64,000 nt of DNA from the NCBI GenBank assembly GCA_033977485.1, contig CM066993.1:71960864-72024863 (forward strand), written 5' to 3'. This DNA is from Hydrangea macrophylla. Taxonomy: Eukaryota; Streptophyta; Magnoliopsida; Cornales; Hydrangeaceae. This document shows positions 11,850-21,809 of the stretch, one piece after another. The notes under the pieces were generated by a model. That model was given only the letters and a program-made list of their open reading frames with translations, searched no databases and had not been told where the DNA came from. The position numbers and the translations under genes are program-made. Each line of letters opens with the position of its first letter. Positions within the stretch are counted from its first letter, which is position 1.

Positions 11850-13959
11850 TGTCACACCTGTTCCAAAATTTCATAGTTTTAAAATGCATGATTTGAGGTA
11901 TTGTAAAATTATTAATGTTTATTAATAATTTGAGCTGGAGTTGACTGTGAGTCAACGGTGAGGTGTCAGTGAGGACAGGGGAACTTTGAACTTCATATTG
12001 CATTGACTTGATTAAATGATATTTATATGATTTAAATATTACTTGAGATATCTGGTATTTTGATGAATAGTGAATTATACCTGTGTAGTATAATTTTTGG
12101 TAATTTTGATATTGTTATAGATCATTTCGAACACTGTGGTGAGAACGTGAGTGATACGTTGTATAAAAGGTAGGTTGTGTAGAGATTCCACGGAATTTAG
12201 TTTTGGATCCTTATTTTGGACCCACACCGGACTTAGTCGAAAACTTTTATAAATTTTAACTTTCACTCGTGAAACAATAAAGTAGACGTTTAAGACGTTT
12301 CATGGGATAATTAGAAGTTTTGAGAAACTCGTGGGGAGGTAAGCGTAGTTTTCAAAAACTATGTCTATAAATAGATAAGCTTGGACTCTTTTTGTCCAAA
12401 CATACTAAAAATATCTAGAGGAGGAGAGAGAAAAGGAAATTTGGTGGCTACGACTTTGCGACGCCGATCGATGACCATTTGTCTATCAGATTTTCACCAG
12501 ATTTGAGATTTGAACTCCTCGAGGTAAGAGCTTCATTTTGATACCTCTTAGGCCTAGTTTGGCTTAGTTTTCTGAAAACCTAATTTCTAGGAATTTGGGA
12601 AAAACCCAATAAAACTTGTAGGATCGGGTATAATTTGAGATCCGACGTTTATTCGGGCCTCTAGTTGATCCTTCAAAGTTTCGGAGAGATCGCACGAGGT
12701 ATGAATTCTACACCTATGAAATATATGAGATTTTCATGTTTTAAATATCAACTTTGATATTTTGGATCCGGGCGAAATTCATGTATTAATTAGGCCCGTT
12801 AATTATGCACGTGAAATTATATAAAAAGCATGTATAACTGTTTATGTGAGCATGTTATGTGTCTACTTGGGTCAAAGATGAGTTTGGTGCAATTTCATCC
12901 GGGGTTGTAAGCTCCTCGAACCTTGAGAATTGAGAGATTTGATTGTGGTTGTGTCTGGTATGGGGGAAGGCCTAACCAGGACACGGTACCTGGTATGAAG
13001 GAAGGCCCAACCAGTATACGGGATGCGTGGGAGAGGTGTGCCTTCCATGGCATCGGTTTCATTTACCGGATGAATGCGTACCACTCACCCTAGAGACTAT
13101 TTCTATGTGTTTTAGATGTTTTAAACCATGGATTGTCATATAAGCATACATTTAGAATTGTGCACTCAGCATATAGCTGAGTAGTGGAGATTTATTCCAT
13201 TACAGGTGATAAGAGGCGAGGAAAGAAGAAGCGTGAGGAGTGAGGTCGATGAACGTCGGGGAACGTCTTGTTTATACTTTTGTTTTTCATTCCAACATGT
13301 AATAAGAATTGAAATTTGTGATATGTTGTAATCGAATCTTGTTACAGGTTGGTTTAGTACTTGTAATCCCTAGTAAACATGTTTGTTTATATGTTTGGAT
13401 TGTGGATTATGATCGTGTTGTTATTGAGAATCGGGAGATCCTTGGTGTTTGAATGCAGCATAATTGGGCATTGCTAAGAGAAATTAGTCGACTAGTCAGT
13501 GTTTCAGTCGACTGGACCTCTGTGTTCTTGAGTTAGTTCTTTCTTATTTCGAAGGCTCCAGTCGACTGGATGGGTTTTTCAGTCGACTGTTTCCTGCACA
13601 AAAATACCATATTCTGCATGTATTGTGCCCAGTCGATCGAACAAGGTATCAGTCGACTGAAAAATTGAGACCCCAGTCGACTGGGTCCCCGACACAGTCG
13701 ACTGGACAGGGCTGCTGAAGATTTTATACTTTCTGCTCCAGGTCTCCAGTCGACCGGACCTCCGATCAGTCGACTGGACCCCTGTTTCTAAAACTGAATT
13801 CTTTTTAGAGCTTTTCCAATTGGGCAAAACTTTTTATAACTCTGATTTTAAAGGATTTTACTTATGTTTTCCACTGCTATTTTACTTTAAGGGAATTGGT
13901 TGAACCTTGGTGGTATGCCACGTGTCCATCTCCGCATATTAGCGGGATGGGTCGTGACA
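11850..13959 (+). repeat. 3' LTR of element A
   Basis: Starts TGTCACACCT and ends GGGTCGTGACA, 2,110 bp. It is colinear with the 5' LTR with scattered substitutions and small indels. Between about 13,487 and 13,780 the palindrome CAGTCGACTG or one-step variants occurs about ten times at irregular spacing; this copy keeps more perfect palindromes than the 5' LTR. Confidence 0.9.
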
Positions 13960-14388
13960 GTTTGGTAGGGTATGTTAGGTTGATTTACCATACATGCTAC
14001 ACAGCGGTGTGTTTGGTAGGGCAAGTAACTTAAGTATATGGTAGAGAAACTTAACTTTACAATTTGGAAAAATTTCTTATCATACAGGTAAATGGCAGAA
14101 GCATAGCCGGCTATGCCCCAACTGGCAGAGGATTTGCCGGTCCCTCCCGGCTGGCAAAGACATAGCCAGCCCACATCTTTTATTTTTCTCTTTAAAAAAA
14201 AAAACTTGGGCTCTAGCCGGCATTAGCATTGCTGGGCCACCACCCACCGGCAATGCCTCTGCCAGTTGGGGCAAAATATTTGCATTTTTGTTTATTTTAT
14301 TTTTTTGTATTAAATAAATTTTATTAAAAAAATAATTAAAAAATGACCAAAAGGAGAAAAAATATGCCGGCCCATTCTAGCTGGCACT

Positions 14389-14684
14389 TGTTGGGAATTT
14401 AAAATGCTGAATCAAATTCTCCCAATAAACATACAGAAAACCCCACTGAGTAGACCATGCACCCCCATGAAGGGAGACCTCCAACTTGGTACACCAAGGG
14501 CTTCCTAAATTCCTATACAACATCCCCTTTTATGGAGTTTCCAATTATTCTTATCTAACAAAAAATCAGATATCCACTCCAAATTAAACTCTATCACAAA
14601 AGAAAACATATCACAATAGGAATCTAGCTAAATCAATAATCCCTAAATTAATGAGATTATCCCACATGTGATATAATCCCAACA
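14389..14684 (+). repeat. 296-bp copia-like solo LTR
   Basis: Starts TGTTGGGAATTT and ends ATAATCCCAACA, so the termini are inverted TGTTGGG/CCCAACA. Flanks are GCACT (14,384-14,388) and ACACT (14,685-14,689), a 4-of-5 target duplication. Size and ends fit a copia-type solo LTR inserted in the older split inverted-repeat element. Confidence 0.65.
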
Positions 14685-14794
14685 ACACTCCCTTTGTCGG
14701 TTGGGCTTTTACACCATTGTGGGAATTCTCTCATCGATCTAGCAACTTATCTTAAATTCATCCTATTTGGTGATACAACATTAGAGATGCTCTA

Positions 14795-15663
14795 AGCACA
14801 TGAGTTAATTTTACAAATTTTTTTACTAATTTTTTTTTTCATTTTCACGTTTGGAAATTGTTGTAGCCTTAGTTACTCCTGTTGCCCAAATTGCAGTCAC
14901 TTCTTTAACTCCTTTTGCAAATTGTGACATGATTAGATGGTCTGTCATGTGTGTTCAATGTTATTTCAGAAACAAGAAAGAGCAAAATACCAGTGTTCGA
15001 CGTTCATTAATTTAATAAAGTGGAGCACAAAAAAATATAAACACCACCAAAGCTTACATAGTTTCAAAAAGTGGATTGCCACTTTGAAGGATTAGCGGAA
15101 ACAGAATCAACAGAACAGTGATATCTAGTTTCTACAATGAAGCATCAAAGGACCTGTTTGGTAAAACTAAAAAGTAACAAAAAATAAAGATTAAAAATTT
15201 ACATTTTCAACACTTAATTGGATTAGCAAACACTCGCAATCTATCTTAAATAGCAGATTATGCGCACTTATGGGGTAGAGGAGTATTATTATCTTTGATT
15301 AAGATAAGGAAATAAAACTAACTCTAAATTCATTACAATTCATTTATTTGATCAAGAAAATTTTTTATAATAATTATATCAAAAGTTTTAAATCACAAAT
15401 GAATTTCCAATTCAACAATTATAGCTTTTTGTTTTTGACCAAAAATAAAAATAAAAATAAAAATAAAATTGATTTTTTAGACTGGGTGGAGTTTGGCACA
15501 TGCAAGACACATACATGCCAATTAGAGTTTGAAAAATTATTCAATATATATGATAAAATAAAGTAACAATAATACTACGGTTCACGAATTTGAATGCCAA
15601 ATTTGATTTCGAAATGCTGTAATAATTATATCACCTTCCGATAAAAAATCAGTCATCATCACT
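14795..15663. other. AT-rich DNA without recognisable gene
   Basis: I see poly-T runs, an (AAATA)n-like run at about 15,443-15,468 and short open frames without domains. Nothing here is supported as a gene. Confidence 0.4.
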
Positions 15664-17170
15664 TGTCACGACCCATCCCGCTATGCGCGGAAATAGAACA
15701 TGTGGCACGCCACCAAGGCTCATCCAATTCCATTAAAGTATAATAGCAGCGGAACACATAAGAAAATCCATGAAAACCAGAGTAATAAAAAGTTTTGCCC
15801 AATTAAAACACTTCCAAAGAGAATCCATTTTGAAAACAGTAGTCCAGTCGACTGTGGCGGGAACCCGGTCGACTGGAGGTCAAATGCAGAGAGTATAAAA
15901 GTTCAATAGCCCAGTCCAGTCGACTGTGTCGGGGACTCAGTCGACTGGGGCCTCAATTTCTCAGTCGACTGAGGTTGTCCGATCGACTGGAGGTCAATCT
16001 AGCAGAATGTCATGTTTTCGTGCAGAAACCAGTTGATTGTTTTCATCATTCAGTCGACTGATGCTCCTGAAAACTGAAGGATATTTCATCTAGACTAGGG
16101 GTCCAACTATTGTGTCGGGGACTCAGTCGACTGATCTCCCACCATTCTGCACAATCTGCAGCATCTCAAAGCCATCATCTCCTAATCTAATTCCCACATT
16201 TCATGACTATAATTCAATGATTCAAAACATAATAACAAGAGTTTTCACTAGCAATTACAATACTATAAATTATGCCACAATTCTATTACGACATATTACA
16301 ACTTCCTAAATCTTTATTACAATTCTAGGATTGAAAACAAAAGTATAAACAAGTGGTGATTCCCTGGCATTCCTCGATCTCACTCCTCTTGCTTCTTTTT
16401 TCCTTTCTTCCTATCACCTGCAATGGAGTAAATCTCCACTGCTCAGCTATATACTGAGTGTTTAATTCTAAACATATGCTTATATGACAATACATGCTTT
16501 TAAACATCTAAACATATCAAATAGTCTATAGGGAGAGTAGTACGTTTTTATCCGGTAAATGAAACGGATGTCGTGGAATGCCTTCCTCTTCCATGTACCC
16601 CTTGCTCTGGTTGAACCTTCTTCCATACCATGCACTCTAACCTAGTTGGGCCTTCCTCCATACCAAAAACCACCACTATTGATGTTACAATCCTTAAACT
16701 TCGAGGAGCTTACCCCCAGATGAAATTGCACTAAACCCCCCTTTGACTCAAGTAGACACATAGTATGCTCACATAAACATTCATACGTGCTTTTATCGCA
16801 TTTTCATGTGTCTACATAACGGGCTTAACTAATACATGAATTTCGCCCGGATCCAAAATATTAAGGTCGATATTTAAAACATGTAAATTCCATATAATTC
16901 ATACCTCGTGCGATTGTCCTAAAACTTTGAAGGATCAATAAGAGGCCCGATTAACCGTCGAATCTCTGATTATACGCGATTCCTACAAGTTATACATGGT
17001 TTTCCCCAAATTTATAGAAATTAGACTTTAATAAAAACTTAGTCAAACAAGGCCTAAGAGGTATCAAAATGATGCTCTTACCTCAAGGAGTTCAAATATG
17101 AAATTTGGTTGAAAACTGACAGACGAACGGTTGTCGGTCGGCGTCGCAAAGCTCGTGGAAATAAATCTCC

Positions 17171-17222
<52 letters not shown>

Positions 17223-17791
17223 AGATATAAAGTTAGGATATTTTTATGAAAATATCATAAGTTTTCCTGTTTATAGGCACGAGTCTTGGAATTACATTTA
17301 ACTCCCTACAAGTTCTCAAACTTCTACTGATCTACTGAAACATCGCACATTTCCATTTTATTACTTCACGAGTGAAAACTAAAAATTATAAAAGTTTTTG
17401 TCTAAGTTCTGTTTAGGTCTGTAATTTACGTCTGAAAGCTAAATTCCATGGAATCTCTAGATAACCTACCTTTTATGCAATGTATCACTCACGTTCTCAC
17501 CACAGTATTCAAAATGATCTAAAATCAGATCAAAACTATCAGAAATTATACAAAATAGATATAATTACTATTCACAAAATACTAGATAGTTCAAATAATA
17601 TTTAATGCACATAAATGTCAATTAGCCATGTCAATGTCTCATGGATCACCAAATTCCCGTGTCCTCACTTGACACTCCCCCGTTGACCCACAGTCAACCT
17701 CATCACAATTATTAATAAACATTAATAATTCCATAATTCGCATATGCATTTTAAAATTTTAAAAAAAAAGTTTTCCGGGACGGGTGTGACA
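15664..17791 (-). repeat. 3' LTR of the truncated family A remnant
   Basis: On the plus strand it runs from TGTCACGACCC to GACGGGTGTGACA, the inverse of the family A LTR. CAGTCGACTG palindromes cluster at about 15,843-16,133. A CT microsatellite has expanded at about 17,172-17,216, in a position where element A has GAGGAGAGAGA. Divergence from the other family A LTRs is clearly larger than between the two LTRs of element A. Confidence 0.85.
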
Positions 17792-17829
17792 ACTCTCCCC
17801 TCCAAAAAGGAAGTTTGTCTCCAAACTTA

Positions 17830-18238
17830 TACTCATCCATCGAACAAATAAGGATACTCATTCTTCACTTCCTCCTCGTTCTCCCATGTAGCTTCCTCAA
17901 CAGTGTGGCTTCGCCATAATACTTTCACCATTGGAATCGTCTTTATTCTCAACACTTGCTCTCTCCGATCCAAAATCTCCACTAGATGTTCTATATAGGT
18001 CAAGTCTTCTTGAATATGCAACGGTTTCGGTACTATGATCATACTCGCATCCGTCATACAACGTCTCAATATAGACACATGGAAAATATTATGCACATGT
18101 TCCAACTCTAATGACAAGGCTAGTCGATAAGCCACTGGTCCTACTCTCTCTAGGATCTCAAAAGGTCCTACAAATCTCAAATTGAGTTTCCCTCATTCAC
18201 CAAATCGGACAATGTCCTTCGAAGGTGACTTTCGCAAG
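17830..18238 (-). pseudogene. C-terminal integrase and chromodomain fragment of pol
   Basis: The 115-codon open frame (18,180 down to 17,833) begins [19 protein letters not shown], continues through HNIFHVSILRR and ends in a chromodomain-like PMVKVLWRSH, EEATWE and YPYLF. In chromoviruses this tail is thought to steer integration towards particular chromatin. A short out-of-frame stretch upstream (to 18,238) matches the LSHSKGIVRFG segment of element A. It is a fragment only. Confidence 0.85.
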
Positions 18239-18681
18239 TATACAAAGTAGGACTGATAAAAAAAGCCGCAAGGCCAAACCGACCGGCCGATCTCGACCGA
18301 AGTCCACGGTGTTGGCCAGTTTTAAGATACCACAATCGGTGGTCAGTGTGCACATTTCCATTACCGAAAGTTCAGTTCGGCTCACGGTGTTCATTTTTTA
18401 TTTTCGAGAACCGACCGACCGACTGAATAATATACAAAGGACTGAAAGGAGGGATGGTATATAATTAAATATAAATATAATAGTATATATATACAATAAT
18501 ATTATATACAATGACAACACTGCAACTTTGCATTTCTCCATAAAAACAACTCATCAGCCATCATTACTTTTCCCTATTTCAAGGTAACCTAACCTCAGTC
18601 ACTACCCTGGTTACCTAATCCCATTTTACTTTACAGTTTATAACGCAAAAGTCACAATGACTAAATAGTCTAAACCCTTAT

Positions 18682-18682
<1 letters not shown>

Positions 18683-18722
<40 letters not shown>
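18683..18722. repeat. CT microsatellite
   Basis: CT dinucleotide run; a second one lies at about 18,935-18,975. Both are within the 5' leader of the hAT element. Confidence 0.9.
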
Positions 18723-18725
<3 letters not shown>

Positions 18726-19100
18726 GTCATTTGAGCCTTTTTTCTGCCATTTTCTTCGTCTCTATTTCTCAATGAAACCCTAAGTCCTCCATAGCTTGAT
18801 GCTTGTTCGCAAACCTTGTTTGTGTTCATGCCACTATCTATAACAGTTATTGTTCTTGTTCGCGACCATTATCTTAAAGTAATATGACTCATGAGACTTT
18901 TACAAGCCCCCATATCTTTCTCTCAAAGTTTTGATTCTCTCTCTCTCTCTCTCTCCCTCTCTCTCTCTCTCTCTCGTTACACTTTTCTCAGTCACATAAA
19001 GAGATTTCTAATTTCTAGTCTTGTATCTATCTTTTTGTTACCATTTCTTTCTCTGTGTAATATTTGTGATTTATTTTTTTTTTCACAAAAAAACAGAGTT

Positions 19101-19262
19101 TTGGGTTCACATAAACAGATTTATGATTTTGTGGTTCACATAAATAGATTTTTGGGTTCACATAAACAGATTTTATGGTTCACATTTTTTTTTTCTCTAT
19201 GTAAGATTTTTGGGTTCACATAAACAGATTTTGTGGTTCACATAAATAGATTTATGATTTTG
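19101..19262 (+). repeat. Tandem repeats of a GGTTCACATAAA unit
   Basis: GGTTCACATAAACAGATTT or the TAGATTT variant occurs at about 19,104, 19,132, 19,156, 19,214 and 19,237, with a truncated copy at about 19,179. Units are 22-30 bp and alternate between CAGATTT and TAGATTT. They lie in the leader of the hAT transposase, just before its first recognisable codon. Confidence 0.75.
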
Positions 19263-19299
19263 TATTTTTTTAATTATGATTATGATGCAGAGCTATCAT

Positions 19300-20653
19300 A
19301 TATAGCTGGGGAAAATATGACGATTGGGTTGAATACTGCTCTAGCCAAGGATAAAACAGACAGAGAACCACCACTTCCACCCACTGTGAGTAAACCTAAG
19401 ACTAATATTACTGGTAAAAAGAGGTCATGGGTATGGGATCATTTTACGGAAGTTGATAATGAAAATTCTACTGCTAAACACATGGCTACTTGTAATTATT
19501 GTAACCATATCTATGCATGTGACCCTAAACTAAATTGAACAACTTCTTTGTCCCATCATTTAGAGCACCAATGCCCCAGTTTTCCTTATAGGAAGGTGGA
19601 TAAAGGACAAACTACTTTGGGTTTTAAACCTACCAAGGATGGAGACACTTGTAGTAGATTAGTGCCAATTATCTTTAATCTTGAAAAATGTAGGTTGGCT
19701 TTGGCAGAGATGTTGATAATTGATGAATTTTCCTTTAGGTTTGTGGAGGGTGAGGGGTTTCAAAAATATATGTTAATTTGTCAACCGAAGTGGATTAAGA
19801 TCCCAAGTCGGTTGACAATTGCAAAAGATTGTTACAAAGTGTATGTAAGAGAGAAAAAATTGTTGAAAAATGCCCTCAAAGGCAACGAGTTTGCCTTACC
19901 ATAGATACATGGACATTCTTACAAAATTTAAACTATATGTATCTTACAGCCCACTTTATAGATAGTGATTGGAAACTACACAAAAGAATCCTAAATTTTT
20001 GTGTAGTTGAAAGTCACAAAGGTTCAACACTTGGTATGGAAATAGAGATGTGTTTGCTTGATTGGGGGATAGACAAGTTTCTCACGTGCACGGTTGATAA
20101 TGCTAGTTCAAACAATAACCTAGTTGATTATCTTGTTAGAAAGACTAAGAACAAGAAGGGAACAATTTTGCACCATGAGTTCATGCATATGAGATGTTGT
20201 GCTCATATCTTAAACCTTATTGTTCGTGAGGGGTTGAATGACATAGATGATTCTATTGTAAGGGTGAGGAATGCGGTAAGGTATGTAAGGTCTTCCCCAC
20301 AAAGACTTAAAGTATTTAAGCTTTGTGTGGGTAAAGAGAAAATTCCATACAAATGTCAACTTGTGTTAGATGTACCTACTAGGTGGAACTATACCTATTT
20401 GATGTTGGATAGAGCAGAAAAATACCAAAAAGCCTTTGAAAGTTTGGAGGAGGAAGATCATAACTTTAGGAATGCTACTACTCTTGGTACTGACGGTTTG
20501 GAGTCTATTACTTATGAAGATTGGAACAAATGTAGATTGTTTGTCAAATTTCTGAAACTTTTCTATGATGCAACCTTGCGTTTTTCAGGATCAAAGCATA
20601 TCACTTGTAATGCATTTTTAATGGAGTTAACTTTGGATGTGTTCACTCATTAG
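19300..20653 (+). pseudogene. hAT transposase with BED zinc finger (broken)
   Basis: This would be the nuclear transposase that binds element ends and catalyses cut-and-paste. The BED-type finger is at about 19,420-19,575: SWVWDHF, then CNYC, then a LEHQC pair, with an in-frame TGA at 19,536-19,538 between the cysteine and histidine halves. The DNA-binding region and QPKWIKIPSR follow. The frame changes near 19,880; after it come LTIDTWT, the VDNASSNNN segment and CCAHILNLIV, all typical of plant RICESLEEPER/ZBED-like hAT proteins, then DVPTRWNYTYLML. The frame ends at 20,653. The C-terminal hATC dimerisation region is absent, replaced by a MITE, so no active enzyme can be made. Confidence 0.85.
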
Positions 20654-20674
20654 GGGTAGCTTTGGAAATTAACT

Positions 20675-20948
20675 TTGGCTTAGTTTGGCCCCACGTGGCT
20701 TTTTAAAAGTAGCTTATGAAATTTATTATTAAGTTGTTTGATAATTTTGTACAAGTGACACATTACACTTCAAAAAAACATCATGGAACCAAAAAAGCAA
20801 CCTTGAGCTTTTAAAAGCTCCCTACCCCGAAAAAAAAAGTCCCTAAGTTCAATTTTTGCAAAGCTCGTAAACTAGTTACCAAATAAATTAATATGAAATT
20901 GTGCTTTGAAAAAGGAGAAGCACCAAAATGGGGGCCAAACTAAGCCTT
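20675..20948. mobile_element. MITE with GGCTTAGTTTGGCCCC inverted ends
   Basis: GGCTTAGTTTGGCCCC at 20,677-20,692 is matched by its exact inverse at 20,931-20,946. The interior is non-coding and contains AGCTTTTAAAAGCT. It sits immediately after the last codons of the hAT transposase and may explain why the transposase C-terminus is missing. Confidence 0.65.
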
Positions 20949-20949
20949 A

Positions 20950-21017
20950 AAAGTGGACAATACTTTTGGGACAACCAAAAATAGAAAGAGGGACACATAA
21001 AATGGGATGGAGGGAGT
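20950..21017. mobile_element. Truncated Stowaway-type MITE end
   Basis: The sequence ends GGGATGGAGGGAGTA at 21,004-21,018, the inverse of the CTCCCTCC Stowaway terminus seen intact at 27,046. The matching left end is not present, so only the right part remains beside the other MITE. Confidence 0.55.
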
Positions 21018-21462
21018 ATGAATACAATAGCAATACAAATTAAGGGCGCAATTGTCACTTGAACATTCAAAATAATTTCGTATTTATGTAACCAAACACT
21101 TACATAATATGTTCTTCCACCACAACCACCTTCACAATAAGTTACCGAAATACTACCTACAAGTATCAAAATCTACTTTGACCACAATCTATTATTACAA
21201 AATTTATCACAATCGCAAAGCACAAGTTGTCCCAAATAAGCCCTGAGGAGTATACTAGGGTTTGTTCCATAAGTGGACCAGTCAGTTCTACCGGTTGTTA
21301 GTGCAATGACAACACAAATTGTCGCCGAACCGGTTGCCATTTTTTGAGTGCTCTACAATCGAACAATGACTGACTTATATCATAACTGGCCAGAACGAAA
21401 AATCTTGACCGTTTCTGACCAGCCAGTTCGGCCAGGTGGTAATTTTGATCAGCCTTAATAGT

Positions 21463-21809
21463 TATCTTAAATTGATTACGATCAAGAATTTATTCATCTC
21501 GATAAAACTTAAGAATAAACACATACAAAGACACATGATAAAAATTTTCATTTCTCTTTAATATTCGAATATGGAATTTTACATGAAAATGCTATAAAAA
21601 TTTCAAAAGAGAGGATTCAAATTCATGCAACACTCAAAGACCATAAGTGGATACATGTCTACATTAAAATTATTGAAATCAAGTCAGCACAAGACAATGC
21701 TAAATTTTGACAAAACAAAATCAAATAAAGAACACTAACTAAAAAAAAAAAGGGAAAACATAACTAGGAAGAGAGAACCTAAAATGCAAATGCCGTGGAA
21801 GATCGATGA
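21463..21809 (-). other. 3' flank of the lipid-transfer protein gene
   Basis: AT-rich DNA directly downstream of the stop codon of the minus-strand gene. The 3' untranslated region should lie here. Possible polyadenylation words are present but not distinctive. No other feature is seen. Confidence 0.4.

Larger units (their letters stand above)
5057..13959 (+). mobile_element. Ty3/gypsy retrotransposon A, complete structure, decayed coding
   Basis: An 8.9-kb element with two 2.1-kb LTRs, a 5-bp target duplication GTTTG (5,052-5,056 and 13,960-13,964), a degenerate tRNA-Met-type primer site, gag-pol in the order gag, protease, reverse transcriptase, RNase H, integrase, and a purine tract before the 3' LTR. 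Domain order is that of Ty3/gypsy. The C-terminal GPFEIL and chromodomain-like sequence, clearest in the related remnant at 17,833-18,238, points to a chromovirus, probably Tekay/Del-like. The LTRs differ at several percent of sites by eye, so the insertion is not young. Confidence 0.9.
5031..14794. mobile_element. Older inverted-repeat element split by retrotransposon A
   Basis: Bases 5,031-5,056 read AGAGCATCTCTAATGGTGTT and then GTTTG; the inverse end, TTAGAGATGCTCTAA, lies at 14,781-14,795. Between them sit the family A retrotransposon, bounded by GTTTG duplications, and a copia-like solo LTR. Removing both leaves an element of roughly 0.55 kb. Its right part contains a palindrome with 17-bp arms, TGCCCCAACTGGCAGAG at about 14,113-14,129 and its inverse at about 14,256-14,272, plus GCCGGC-rich repeats. 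It encodes no protein. Confidence 0.6.
15664..18238 (-). mobile_element. 5'-truncated family A retrotransposon remnant
   Basis: On the minus strand the end of pol is followed by a purine tract (complement of ACTCTCCCCTCC at about 17,791-17,802) and an LTR. The upstream part of the element is missing: pol sequence stops at about 18,238, where the hAT element begins. The pol part aligns with the 11,400-11,806 region of element A. Confidence 0.8.
18248..21457 (+). mobile_element. Dead hAT transposon with nested MITEs
   Basis: The left edge reads TAGGACTGATAAAAAAAGCC and the right edge, inverted, reads TAAGGCTGATCAAAATTACC; both continue into GGCC-AAC-GAC/GGTC sequence, so they look like degenerate inverted termini of about 40 bp. 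Between them lies a BED-finger hAT transposase. No clear 8-bp duplication is present (ATACAAAG versus ATAGTTAT). The left edge sits directly against truncated family A pol. Confidence 0.6.

Noticed and set aside
18891..19223. 110-codon frame, Ser/Leu-rich
   Set aside because: Mostly CT microsatellite and GGTTCACATAAA repeats in the hAT leader.
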